Shown here: positions 33,854 to 45,348 of the stretch, piece by piece
Numbering within the stretch: position 1 is the stretch's first letter
Layout of the letters: the number at the start of each line of letters is the position of its first letter
Origin: Hysterium pulicare CBS 123377
Lineage: Eukaryota > Ascomycota > Dothideomycetes > Hysteriales > Hysteriaceae
Reading direction: 5' to 3'
Length of the DNA stretch: 64,000 nt
Assembly: GCA_000467715.1 (NCBI GenBank)
Contig: AJFK01000441.1
Location: 53,883 to 117,882 of the forward strand
Translations under genes and position numbers: made by a program
Notes under the pieces: model-generated
The model's input: the letters and a program-made list of their open reading frames with translations, nothing else
Databases searched by the model: none
Told to the model about the DNA's origin: nothing

Positions 33854-36387
33854 GTTGATTCTGTATGCTGCGGCTGAGGAGTCGAAAGCAAAGGTTCGAG
33901 ATAAGCTCTGGCCAGGTCAAATGCCAAAGGGACCTTTCGATTGTATTGTGTGCTGGGAAGGATGGTGTGAAGATGAGGGCTTGATACTCATACCCTACTT
34001 GTCTTCTTATAGCTGGAGGTCAGCCGATCATCTGCGATGAAGGATTACACATGAGGAATTCAGCTGCGACGCCCATGTAGTCCTGTGCCCTTGAGGACTT
34101 CAGCTGAAGGTGCCGTGTGTATGAACATGATAGAGGCGGTTGCATTGAACGATAAGACGCAATACTAGTTTACCTCGAATCTAGCCAATCGATGGTGCAG
34201 CGCTCCGCATCTTGAACGACATCTTGGGCGATGTCGACATTCTGCCTGCTCAGCTAGGTGGGTGTACACCATCTATTTGGTTCGAACCGAATGCCGACCC
34301 GTCCTCGTTGTTTGTCGATTTTTTAGAATAGGGGGATATCGGTATAGAACTGTCCACTTAGTTAAGCAATTTTACATGATTTATGCATCTCAGAAGTTGA
34401 ACCTGCGCTAACATTACGAATTGCGATATAGTATACGACTCAAAATGGAAGCTTTCCCACATCTCTCGTATTTACGATTGGCGGCGCTGCATTTTGGGTT
34501 TCGGTCGCAATTGAAAAGATGGTGTAGGAATACAACCCTCAAGTTGTGCCATGTCACAGCGTGGGAATGCTTTCTGCATTGTGGAGCGAAAGAGTCATGC
34601 CCCAGCTCCAATCAAAAGTGAGATACGGCAGCGACATTAAGGTGGCTGGCTGGCCAAAACTGAGGAGGGAGCGAAATGGTTCAAGCTGAAATATTGGATG
34701 ATTGGGCTTTGCATGGGGATGCGGGGTAAGTGCATGAGAGATATAACAGTTGAAAGATAGATATCTTCGAAGCAAGAGGCGCACAGTATTGTAGCGGTCG
34801 TTGAAAAAATCTTGGCAAAGAGCCGAAACAGAGAACTAAAGCGAGGCGCTTTACGATAGAGTAATAGAAAGTCTTTCTCCTCTTACGTAGGGTCATAACC
34901 AATAAACTCCAACAGAGGAATAGTGACATGACGTTTGGCTTACTATCCGGTGTGTGAGTGGAGATGAGATTATGAAGATGGGATTGTGAAGATGGATGAA
35001 GGTTGGACGAAGCGTGCCCCTCACTAGTCTGGCTAGCGGCAGCAGCAGATGTCTGAGCGCAACGTATTAATCATGAACCTTCAGCCTTTCAACTCTCACC
35101 GTGTCACCTTGCCACCATCATTCTCTTGCAGTTGCAAGGTATCCTGGCGGCTATGCTGATGCTGGTACCGCTTTCGCAAACCTCTGCTTACGCTTTCTTT
35201 GTCGTTCATCTTAAAATATTTTGTATTCACAACAGAAACTAAAAGCTCCCCTCCATGGCTACAAAGCATCATCTGGTACGCTCTCACGAGAAACCTTCCA
35301 ATCGACATCCTGGTAATGCTACTACAAATGGCAGTGTACTTGACAGCAAACCTCCGCCTGGACAAGAATCTATGCTCACGGAAGAACCCGACCCGAATGG
35401 GCAAAATGATCCTATGCAGCTCGAAGATCTACGACGGATCTTTCAATGGCCTAGGCATGAGGACTCAATAGGGCATATCGCTCGTGTGGGGGTTGCATCC
35501 TTTTGTGCAGATAGGTTCTTCTGGGAAGAATGGATTCGAAGGTGGTGAGATCGAGTTGAAGCAAGACTGTGAGGTTAGCTTGACCGGAGTTTTTTTCTAG
35601 ATAGACGAGCTCGGCTGAAGGCATCGCGACAAGGCGGCATCTTCACCTTGGACCGCCACCCAGCCCTGAAGACTGAGAGATCCCATTGCCGTGAGAGTCA
35701 ATCCGATCCTGAGACCTGAATGAGTCAAGGCTCACACCACAACCACCCAATATTCGAAAGCTATCGTCTGAGCCATTCTAGTGGGACGGAAATGACGGAG
35801 ATGACGGCCAAGCGCATTACGAAAGACTCTTAAGAAATTCCAGGCAAAGTTCCTTCTCCGAATTCTATACTCCGACATTGGAGATGAACGCGGTAGAACT
35901 CCAAGTCCAAGGCTTCTATAGCTATCAGAAATACTTAAGAAAATGTTTCCAAGGGAAACGAAAGGTACCAACCACGGGGAACTGGTAATTTTGGCTACCA
36001 GGGTCCAGAACTCTTCACGCTCTCCGTACCCTTGGGCTTGCGCTAAATATCCAATGCCGCTAAAAGCGGATCAGATAAAATCGCGCAGAATCAGATAACT
36101 ATATTTGGCTTAATGGCCCCATTCACCTCCGAGTCATGTCCGCTGTCACCAATCAGCGAGCCTCGAGTTCCTAAAGACTTGGCAGAATCGCTGAAGATGG
36201 CTCGGAATAGCTCGATCAGATTGGTGATTTCTATCCGATGTCGGTGGACGATTCGACGGCTTGAAATAAAAATACGAGGTACCCTACAGCTTTTTATATC
36301 TAGCATGCTGCTTTCTTCCTAAACTTTCTTCTTTTTCCATGTTTCAGAGGTTGTAGAAATCGGTAGAATAAACAGCCTCGCGCCATC
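33854..36387. other. Gene-poor region
   Basis: 2.5 kb with only short frames. The longest plausible one, 35255-35548 on the plus strand (97 codons, hydrophilic), has no recognisable motif. The last 100 bases are pyrimidine-rich and form the promoter of the flavoprotein gene. A TTTTTATATC sequence lies at 36291, about 95 bases before its ATG. Confidence 0.45.
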
Positions 36388-37946
36388 ATGCATCTTCCAA
36401 ATCTCTCCAATGGAATATCAACCTCTCTCGGTTCTCTCTCGCTCTCCTCTCCGCACCAAGTCCTTATAGTGGGCGCTGCATACGGCGGAATCTCCGCCAT
36501 CGTGAATCTACTGGATCTAATACAAGGAAAGCCAAGTCGACCAAGCGGATACCCGTTACCCGATTTCAAGGGGCAGAAATCGAAACGGGCAATTGAGATC
36601 ACAGTCATCGATGAAAGAGATGGTTTTTGTAAGTCCTTCTCGATCGTTGGTCTTATACATATACTGACCTTCTAGTCCACTCCGTCGGCGCACCCCTAGC
36701 TCACGTATCAAAGAACCACACACCCACAATGTGGAAGCGCTTCGACGCCCTCGCCGAACTCCGCCTTCCGAACCTCACCTTCAAACACGGCTCCGTCCAG
36801 AAAGTAGATCCAGGCTCTCGAACTGCAGAGTACGTTGACCGAAGCGGGAAAGTGCAAAAGCTGGCCTACGACTACTTGATCATGGCGACCGGCCTTGAAA
36901 GACATTGGCCCGCTGTTCCAAAGAGTGGAAGCTACACAGAGTATTTGGATGACGCAAATCAGCTAATCAACCAGATTACCGGTAAGCAAAATGAAGTTGG
37001 AGAGCGGAAAGTCGTGATCATTGGCGCAGGTAAAGTTCCCTCCTACCCTGAAGCCCAGGACGCAAATAACTTCCTTCAACCCAAGGCGCCGTAGGCATCG
37101 AATTCGCCGGCGAAATAAAAGCCAACCACCCCACCCTCTCCGTAACCCTAATCCACTCCCGCAGCGAAGTCTTATCCTCCGAACCTCTTCCCGTCGCGGT
37201 CAAGGAAAAGGTGAAAGACCTCTTACACGAAGAAGGCGTAGATCTCATCCTCGGAAACCGCGCCACCATCAAGACCCTCCCCGACAGCACACAATCTGAA
37301 GTCCTGCTCGCGGACGGGAGAAGGATAGTCGCAGATATGGTTCTTGATACAACGAGAAAGGGGGACCCGACTACGGCTTGTCTACCAAACGAATGCTTAG
37401 ATGCAGAACGAGAAATCCTTATAACGCCGCATTTGACATTTCAACCGCTAACTGCGAACTCCGCGTTTCATTTCGCGGTCGGAGATGTTGTGGCTTGGAG
37501 CGGTATCAAGCGAGCAGGCGGCGCGATGGTAATGGGACAGGTCGCAGCGACGAATCTCTACGCTTCCATCTTGAACTCTGAGGATGGAGATGGGAATGGA
37601 GCGGAAAGGTTTGAGTTAGCGAGTTTGCCTGAGTATCCGGTTGTTATTGGGATTGCGGTCGGTAAGCAGTGTTTAACATATAATGGCAAGGGGGGGATTA
37701 AATGGGGGGAACAGCTTATGAAGGACTATTTTCAGGATGATTTGGGGTGGGCTTGTAAGTTTTGCCATCTCGAATTTCTGTGAGAGGGGAAGGGATGGGA
37801 AGACTAATTCGGACATAGATTCTTTGAAGTATCTTCAGCTTACAGATGTGGAGGATGAGCTGGAGGGGACGGGGAAGGTCAAGGGAAATCTACAAGTGAA
37901 GGTTACGAAAGTTGGATTGAAGCCTGTTCCTGAGACATCAGCTTGA
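36388..37946 (+). CDS. AIF/AMID-like FAD-dependent oxidoreductase (463 aa)
   Basis: Four exons: 36388-36628, 36676-37029, 37086-37754 and 37819-37946; introns are 47-64 bases, GT-AG and in phase. A two-dinucleotide-binding-domain flavoprotein: the FAD-binding loop is VLIVGAAYGGISA (residues 25-37) and the NAD(P)H loop is VVIIGAGAVGIEFAGE, with ATG and VGDV segments in the usual places. No mitochondrial or secretory leader is evident. The architecture matches fungal AIF-like / AMID (FSP1-type) NADH:quinone oxidoreductases, which act in the cytosol, at lipid droplets or at the mitochondrial surface. The FAD loop has Ala-Ala where Gly-x-Gly is more usual, which is common in this subgroup. Confidence 0.87.
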
Positions 37947-38137
37947 GGTACCCACGAGGTGTTATAATTAGTTGTGCTCGCCTTTTGAGCTGTGTCATTG
38001 AATCTCTTCTGTGGCGCAGTCTGAGGAGAAGAGAAGATATTGATATTTAGTCCGCGGTATGTCGTGCGTCCTTCACTGCTCGAGTGCTTTGTAACATAAT
38101 GGATGGGCTTGAAAGTCAGAACCGTCGCCAAAAACTG

Positions 38138-38725
38138 TCAACGCTTGGGGCTTACCTGTGTAAATGATCGTTCCATGTCTTCATGACTGAGTCTTGGAGC
38201 AACAATTCTGTTGCGGACTGAATGCTTGTTTGGGATACAGAACGAATCAAAATGAGACTTGGAGGGAGTTTGGCACACTGAGTCTGACGATGGAGAGTGA
38301 GAATTCGAGGACGTCGGATATTCAAGAAGTAATGGTCGAAAATCTTCTGTTGAATCGTGCGACGCGGTTAAGGAAGCTGGTGACAATGGTGGTGAGTTGG
38401 TTGGAGTTGGAAACTCCCAGAGGAGCTGGCTTCTGACCTCGGCCATTGCTGGCGAAGTTCTGTGGGTGAAAGAAAGAAAGGGAAAAAGAAATTGGATGCG
38501 GCAATCATATTCAAAGCTCTCAGGTACATTATGTGATGTAATGGTGATTCTTTGACTTCTCTTGCCGTTACCTTGGTAACTTTCGGTTGTAGTTTGAGCC
38601 TGTGACTGAGACTGTGGTTTGAGGAGGAGCATACTAGCTGGCTGTCTTAGAAGAAGAGTTTGGCACAGCTCAACTACGCGTAAGTGGTGATTATATTTAA
38701 AGCTCTCATTTATGGTTGATTTCAT
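38138..38725 (-). CDS. Ser/Pro-rich frame inside repeat (195 codons, doubtful gene)
   Basis: The frame starts within the dispersed repeat (ESFKYNHHLRVVEL) and continues into unique Ser/Pro-rich sequence with internal similarity (LLWEFPTPTNS and LLLEYPTSSNS). A weaker echo of the first motif, ESFEYDCR, occurs about 65 residues later. No signal peptide or known domain is seen. The frame may be fortuitous in repetitive DNA, or a gene that captured the repeat. Confidence 0.3.
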   Translation of the reverse strand: MKSTINESFKYNHHLRVVELCQTLLLRQPASMLLLKPQSQSQAQTTTESYQGNGKRSQRITITSHNVPESFEYDCRIQFLFPFLSFTHRTSPAMAEVRSQLLWEFPTPTNSPPLSPASLTASHDSTEDFRPLLLEYPTSSNSHSPSSDSVCQTPSKSHFDSFCIPNKHSVRNRIVAPRLSHEDMERSFTQVSPKR

Positions 38726-38827
38726 TGAATAATGTAACGGTGTTGCTTTGATTTTGCGTTGAGTTCTCGTTGGTATTTAGGTTCTTTGGTTTTGGTACGC
38801 TATCGTCATCGTTGACGACAAAAAGAG
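38651..38827 (-). repeat. Dispersed repeat, copy 2
   Basis: Read on the minus strand, this stretch matches 61602-61866 over nearly its whole length. It runs from CTCTTTTTGTCGTCAACGAT through a single ACCAAAACCAAAG unit and CCGTTACATTATTCAATGAA to CCAAACTCTTCTTC. Substitutions are few, so the copies are relatively recent. Sequence on both sides differs from copy 3, which defines the ends. The 3' third also matches the short copy at 15566. Confidence 0.8.
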
Positions 38828-39132
38828 GCACTGTTGACGCCGGCTGGTTGTCTTACTGTGTAGCACCTTTTTTAGTCAGCATTGTACATACGCTTTTGGC
38901 GTTCTACGGATATGTCTTAGGAGGAAAGAACGAATTCTACGCTGGGAATTACATGGAATCTATGTTGGGTGGATTGGGAAATGATCAAGATTGACATGGT
39001 GTTTTGTTCCTGTCAGGTGTTGTTGTCCTTTCATTCCATCTTAGAGATGCATCATATTTTCAGACTCGATGTCGCATCCCCATGGACCAGCCATATTAGG
39101 CCAAATCCGTCCCTCCATGACTGCCGCACTCC

Positions 39133-39858
39133 CTAGAGATCAACAGGAACCAAATCAATATCGATATCCTCAATCGCCTTACCCCTCGCCATCTTCTTCT
39201 TTGCTGCTCCCTCATCCACCCAATACACACTCCACCCAGCATCTCTATTCGCCAAATCCTGCATTGCCGTCCAATGTCCACGCCCACGAAACCCCTCATA
39301 AGCCAAGCTCCTCAGAACGCCAGACTCCAGGCCAAGATCAAGAAGCGACCAGTTGTCAATTACGCAATCCATACTCTTAGGACAATTCCCTGGAGGGGCG
39401 TCATAGGAAGCTGGGGTAGTGTTTGATTCCACGATAAGTTTCATAGTCCGAGAATGCGTTGCAGGGCTTCCGTAAGCGGAGACGTAGATATTGGTTGTGA
39501 CAGCCTTTTGAAGGGTATAGGTAGTGTCGTTGCGGGCTTGGGAGAGGCTGACGTGAATGGGGTCATTTTCGCTGGAAGGGCTGATGCCGATGAAGCCCGT
39601 GGAATCGACAAGGGCCAGGGGCAGTTGGTCGAGGGAACTGTCTGGGCTGTGAGAGGTTAGTCAGACAAAGGCGATGATGCAGGGAGGATGATTTTGAGGG
39701 GGAATGGGAAACTTCGGTGTGATATAGGGAATTACGTACGCGAAGACGCGGAGATAGTAGACGGTATTGCTCGCAGCTTGAGAGGTTGGATTAAGAAGAG
39801 CACTAGAAAGAGACATTGCTACCAAGACAAGAGCGATGAGGCGTTGAAAAGACATCAT
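39133..39858 (-). CDS. Unknown secreted protein (210 aa)
   Basis: Two exons: 39858-39740 and 39646-39133; the 93-base intron (GTACGT, CTAAC, CACAG) joins in phase. The N-terminus is a clear signal peptide (LIALVLVAMSLSSAL). The mature part has several N-glycosylation sequons, a likely disulfide pair (NCPKSMDC) and a GHWTAMQDLANRDAGWSVYW block. No enzyme family is recognised. It is presumably an extracellular or wall-associated protein. Confidence 0.72.
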
Positions 39859-42040
39859 TTTGAAGCTGTTTTGTATAGGCTTGAGTAGAAAACCTCGACG
39901 AGGTTGGAAAGCAGAGGAAGAAAATTGGTTGACAAGGAAGTTGACGTACTACTCGAATAGCTAGGATGGTGAGAAATATATGTAGGTTTGCGTGGGACGC
40001 TCGTGTTGCATTCACAACGTACTCATAGTTATGGGAGTCGCACCTCCACGAGTTCAAACAACAATACCTACAAACTTTTTCATTGAAGGTCACGTAGGAC
40101 TCCTAATAATCTAACCCTGTGCACAAGTTAGTGGAACCTCATGTAGCACAAGTGAGACCGGTGATACACTTCGATTCGAGACTCCTTTGTTCTGAACCTG
40201 CATATATTCCGAGCACAGAGCCCCACTTGAACGAATCTAAGCTCTGGTTCTTCCCAGTATACTATATCAGCCGGTCAACTCGCCTTCCGCAACTAACGTA
40301 GCTTGCGCTGACATATATCATCATTACAACTGCCACAGCATTATCGAGGGAGTCTATCGTGATAAAAGGCAGAGCCGGGAATAAAGGGATGTTGTGGTGA
40401 TTGGCAGCTGCAAACGCCCACTTTTCACCCTCTTTCAAACCCCTATCTTTCCTCTGATGCTGATGGCGTTCCATGGTTGCTGACAGTTGTACGGCCATGA
40501 TGGATCTGTATACCTCTATGGGTCTCAAAGAGATACTGGCGATATGGAATGCAGCCATGTCTGTGCGACTGGGTTGAGTGCAATGTATGTCCTAAGCCTT
40601 TTGAAGTCAGTCCTGGAAATATAGAGAGGAGAGTAAGGTTACACGGGGCTGTTGAAGGGGCCAGAAAGAGGGCAGTTGGAGGGGATAACTTTGTCGTGGT
40701 AAGGCAATGTAGTTCAAGTCATTCTTCGAGGCGAGTGGGTAATTAGTTTCTGTTTCAAGAACTGCGAGAACTTAACTTATGGTCGGAGTGCCTCAATTAC
40801 TCTAATAAAGTTGAGAACTGTATGAGGTGTCTTCTCATCGGTCTCGAGCTCTGCTAAAAAGTATTCAGGAAAATTTCATTCTCCGGGGACATCACTATGA
40901 CCCCCAAGATTTGGACACTCCCAACGAAACTAAAATGGATACCGGTCGGATGGTAGAGTGAGGCGGGAAGTCTCCACATCAATCCCCTGTTACGGTGCAC
41001 CCCTCGACATGGAAAGTCTATTCCTTCACCGTTCGGATGAAGCGGGCCATCGTGACTGCTCCTCGCCCAGCTAGGTTGCAGTTCGGACAGAGAGTGTCTA
41101 CTAGATCCGAATCCGACGGAAAAGTAGAGTGAGGCACTTTTTGAATAGGAACTGTAACCTTGTGGATGTCAAAGATCAGGTGCACAATTCAGTTCCTCAT
41201 CCGATCGGTTCTCCTACCCTGCGTGAATGGCTTTCGGACTCAACTGGAGACTTTCTTCAGGTCATCTGATGGCGGGACTCGGCACGTTTGAGGGAATTGA
41301 CAAGCCAAGATCACGATCGCAGCTCCTGAATGTTCGGAATCCAGTCCGGTCAACATCGGGGATGACGACGCCTCTTGGGCAATATCATAGGAAATTCTGG
41401 GAGAACCGTGTACAGCCTAGCCTAGGTCAAGCCATTTTCGGAGTGAATCGGGCCCTACCCATATGCCCTGGAATTCCTCGAAGATGCCGTGGTCCTCCGT
41501 GATGCTCCTTAAGGAGTTGCTGGAAGGAGTAGAAAAGTTCGGCGGCCGTGATCGTCGGGCATCAGCATAAGACTTAAGGAAAAAAGACTAAGTGGAAAAA
41601 AGAGTAAGAGGAAAGGAGCAAGACATGGAAGACATTGATGCCCGAAAAACAGGGCGAAAGGTGGATAGGCTGAGAAAGAAGGCAAAAAAGAAGGCATGAG
41701 GCTGAATGAGTACCGAGCCGGATGAGGCAACCAACCGTAGCGGGGCGTTTGCCGACGTCTGACGATCCCGACCGTCAATGATCATGGGAGTCAATTGAGA
41801 TGGAACGGGACTGTGAAGGTCATTTGATATCAAATTCTCATTGTCTTCGAAGAGGACGCGTGATAGAGGGAGAGTTGGAGAGGCTGAATGTAGGTGTGGC
41901 TAGAGAGTCGTGATGACGCGCTCCGAGCCGAGGCAGCTTAGAAATTATCAAAGCTCCAATTTCCATATCTCAAACAATTAACACCAAAGAGCGATATCAC
42001 AAGTGCAATGATAACGAGGGGATCAAAACGAAAGTCAGAC
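39859..42040. other. Gene-poor region
   Basis: 2.2 kb with scattered short frames and no supported gene. At 40920-41120 there are several short matches such as GTAGAGTGAGGC (near 40955 and 41126), too short to define a repeat family. The end is the promoter of the CoA-binding gene. Confidence 0.4.
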
Positions 42041-42573
42041 ATGGAAGCAGCTTTAAAAACATTCTTTACATCTCCTCGCTTTGCCGTTGCAGGCGCGAGC
42101 TCGGACCCAGCCAAATTTGGCCATAAAGGTGCTTGAATTCCCATATACATAAGGACTCGCCGTATTTGTAAACTGCTTATATACTGATCCGAAACATAGT
42201 ATTCGCGTGGTATCTAAATCATTCCCTTCCAGTAACGCCTTTGAATCCGCGGTCCCCATCTATAACCGTCCTTCAAAAAGATCACACGACAGTCGCCTCT
42301 CCCCTCGCCTTGAAAGATGCTCCATCATACTCTCTATCCGTGATCACACCACCAAAAGTCACTCTGGGGCTTCTAAAAGAGGCAAAGGAAGCGGGTATTC
42401 CAGCGGTATGGCTACAGCCCGGGACGTTCGACGATCAGGTGTTGGAGTATGCGCGGAAAGAATTCAAAGCCGCGATTGCCGGCGAAGGAGGCAACGGAGG
42501 AGAAGGCTGGTGTATTCTCATGGATGGCGAGGACGGGATAGCATTGGCGAGTAGCGATGGGAGTCGATTGTAA
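42041..42573 (+). CDS. CoA-binding domain protein (YccU-like), 153 aa
   Basis: Two exons: 42041-42128 and 42200-42573; the 71-base intron is phase 1. Joining them gives MEAALKTFF..FAVAGASSDPAKFGHK-VFAWYLNHSLPVTPLNP, the start of the CoA_binding_2 fold (Rossmann type), with a later VITPP..TLGLLKEA segment and PAVWLQPG. Family members are small cytosolic proteins that bind CoA or a related nucleotide. Their biochemical role is poorly defined. The start is supported by the conserved first strand; exon 1 is only 29 codons long. Confidence 0.88.
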
Positions 42574-43886
42574 GAGTTGCGCGAGGAGGTAGTCAAATGA
42601 CATTTGGCAAGTATGGCGAGAGTGTTGTGAGAACTTGATGAATCATAGGAAAGTGAGGCGGTTTTAAGGACTAGACCGGGACTGTCTTCTAAAGTATTCT
42701 GACGTTTCAGGATGTGATCAACGACTGAAGATGCGCTATTTTCATGCCGCTGTAGTTGATGTTCGGCAGTTTTTGATGGAAAGCGTTGTTCAATTGGAAC
42801 GCCCTAAGAGCATAATGACTACATCTCCAAAATTTGTTCCCTCGATCGGTTCGTGCAAGTCATGCTAATGATTCAGAAAGGCACAGATGTTCTGAAACTT
42901 GTGGCGCTAAGAAATTGGTCCCCGGAGACCAATCAATTCAATGATAACGCCTATGATAACACCTGCCGTGGAGGTAGCCTTCGATTCGTCCAATAGTTGT
43001 TATGGGGATCCTTCAGCCGCCAATGAAGGTCCCGTTCTCTGGTTTGCTCAATTTATTGTCGTGTCTGGTCCCTGTTATCTGCACCTTTCTCCCTTGTTAA
43101 ACCATCAAACCTTGAGAATACATGCAATATTTCTTTTGCAACCACCAATTTCGTCGTGAGTTCATGAATATGTTATCAAATGAGTCCTGAGATGAGCTTC
43201 GTGGACCAGCCCGCCCTCGTGGCTAGCGGTGATTGGGCCAGGGGTGCAACAACTTGGCAAAAGGTGTGTAGCGCGATGAAGGGGAAACATCGTTCAGTGG
43301 ATCTGGATAGCTATGGGGTGTTGAACTTAATTTTCGAATTGGCCAGGTCGATATCAGAGCGCTTCTAGCGATGGAAGTGTGGCACTGAGGGTGACTGCAG
43401 CATGCATGTATGTGTTTTCGTCGCATGATACAGTAGGTGATACAGCATAGGTCCGTCCCTTGGAACAGGTGATACCGTGGTACAGAAGCGAGCTTAACAT
43501 TCTATCTAGATTCTGTGACAATTTGGAGGTTCTTCGGTGCAACCTGGAGAGCTAATTTGCTAGCAGCCGTTGACACAAGCAGACATGTGTCTACAACTCG
43601 GCTAAGGAGATCGAGGAATTGACTATGCCGCCCAAAAAAGGAGATACTTGGCCGTTGTCTGTAAGATTGCACACCTGCACTACCATCGGGCGACTTCTCC
43701 CACCTCTCACCTCTACCTCGTTCTGGGACACCACGAAGGCATGCATTGACCCGCTTGACTTTGCATCCCCGCCGGGAAAGTAGAAAGCGGAAGACCGGGG
43801 TACTGCTCGATAAAACTCCATTGGTCAACTCAGAGGATGTTGGGAAGAGAGAGCGGGCTCGTGCGCCCAACTGTGTTGAGCTAGCG
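42574..43886. other. Intergenic region
   Basis: 1.3 kb between convergent genes, with no convincing gene, RNA or repeat. Confidence 0.4.
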
Positions 43887-45348
43887 TTAGTAAAAGACTC
43901 TAATCTTTTCTTCGTTATCCTGAAGTTCATCGGCGAGGTTCCACAACTCTTCGACGCGTTCGAATCCACTGGGGTTCAGCTCCATAGGAACTTCTTCCTC
44001 TCTGATAACACAAGAGAACGCCACGTTCCAACCGTTGACTCCTGCAGCATAGAAGGCCTCAGCGGCTGCTGCCTCCCTGCTTCCACATTTTACAACCTTG
44101 TAGATGGTGCGCCCTGTGCTGTGGAAGCTGTCTCTTCCGTTGTACGGCTCGTTGCCTTGAATGGTGGTCAATACGAGGAAGTAAGAAAGTGGGCAGCTCT
44201 CCAAAGCTTCGGACTTCTCATCAGTACACTGGTGACACGCCCCGACAAACTCTTCGTCCACTGAATGACCTGCAGCACAGTCATAAATATCGTCATCGAT
44301 TGGTGTGGTAAGAGCTGCCGAAGCCCATACACGAGGGGTCTCAATGATGACAGGTCGTGGGCTGTGGAGTACTGGGAGTGCATCAACACTGTAAGTGTGA
44401 CTAGACGAATGAACCGCGGATACTCGCTTGACTACTGTTGCACTTGGCCGCAGATACCATACATCATGGACACCGAGTCGCAGAATCCAGTTATACTGTG
44501 CGAAGTCGGATGAGCTGGCGTTGTGGAACGTGACATAAACATTTCGTTTGAATGGAGCGATCCACATGACACGATCTAGTTCAGCATCGACCGCGCCAGA
44601 GTACTGGGTGGGGATCAAATCGGTGTGATTGTTGATTCGTTCAATGCCTTCTTTGGTTAAGGAACGGCTGTTGGACCGAAACGAGTCCAGGCTGTCACTC
44701 CGATTTCGAGCGCGTCCTCGTGCGGGCGGAGGTATCATATGCATATTCTGATTAATCGGTGGCGGTGGTGGAGGTCCATTAACCACAATAACATCGGGTC
44801 CTCCTGGTGGAGGAGGAGGCGGCGGAGGCGGCGGGGGTAGATTGCAAGTAAACGATGCATTTCCTTTCTTCTTCTTCAAATTTGGTTGATTTGAAATAGG
44901 GGGTGGAGGAGGTGGTGGGGGAGGAGGTGGCCCATAACTGGGCTTTGGTCCTGCCCACGGCGAGCATTGAGAAGTTGTTATTGCGAAGTTGGCTGGTGGG
45001 GCGGGACTCGAAGGACCATTTGCTAGAGATATCACGTGTGAGATACTCGTGGAGTGGTAGGTTTTGAAACGACAGCAGGGCCTTGTACTTACTTAGACAG
45101 CCTCCCTGCTTTACTCTCAGTGGCACGCCATTTGGACTCAAGCAAACAGGCGCAGGATGAGGGTAAGTGTTGAAATTTGGAGATGCAGGATTTTGAGTTC
45201 TCCAGGTGTTCTCCACAGTTGCCCTTATCTCTGCGTTGTCTTTCGCTGTATCGATCGGTAGCGAAATAGGCGGAGGGGATGATACCACTGTCATGGTGGG
45301 CTCAGGAGCCCTTGGGGCATCTCCGATTAGGACGATATCATCGTCCAT
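43887..45348 (-). CDS. Proline-rich fungal protein of unknown function (463 aa)
   Basis: Two exons: 45348-45093 and 45022-43887; the 70-base intron (GTAAGT...CTCTAG) is phase 1. Residues 1-85 are acidic and Pro-rich. Residues 90-195 contain three polyproline runs of 6 to 11 prolines separated by short linkers, like profilin, SH3 or WW ligands. Residues 210-463 form a compact domain with WIAPFKRNVYVTFHNAS, WILRLGVHDVWYLRP and an RTIYKVVKCGSREAAAAEAFYAAG block. No catalytic signature was recognised. A cytoskeletal or septal scaffold is possible, but this is only a guess from the polyproline tracts. Confidence 0.75.

Noticed and set aside
34270-34300. GGTTCGAACC resembling a tRNA B box
   Set aside because: It is a simple palindrome, and no cloverleaf can be drawn around it.
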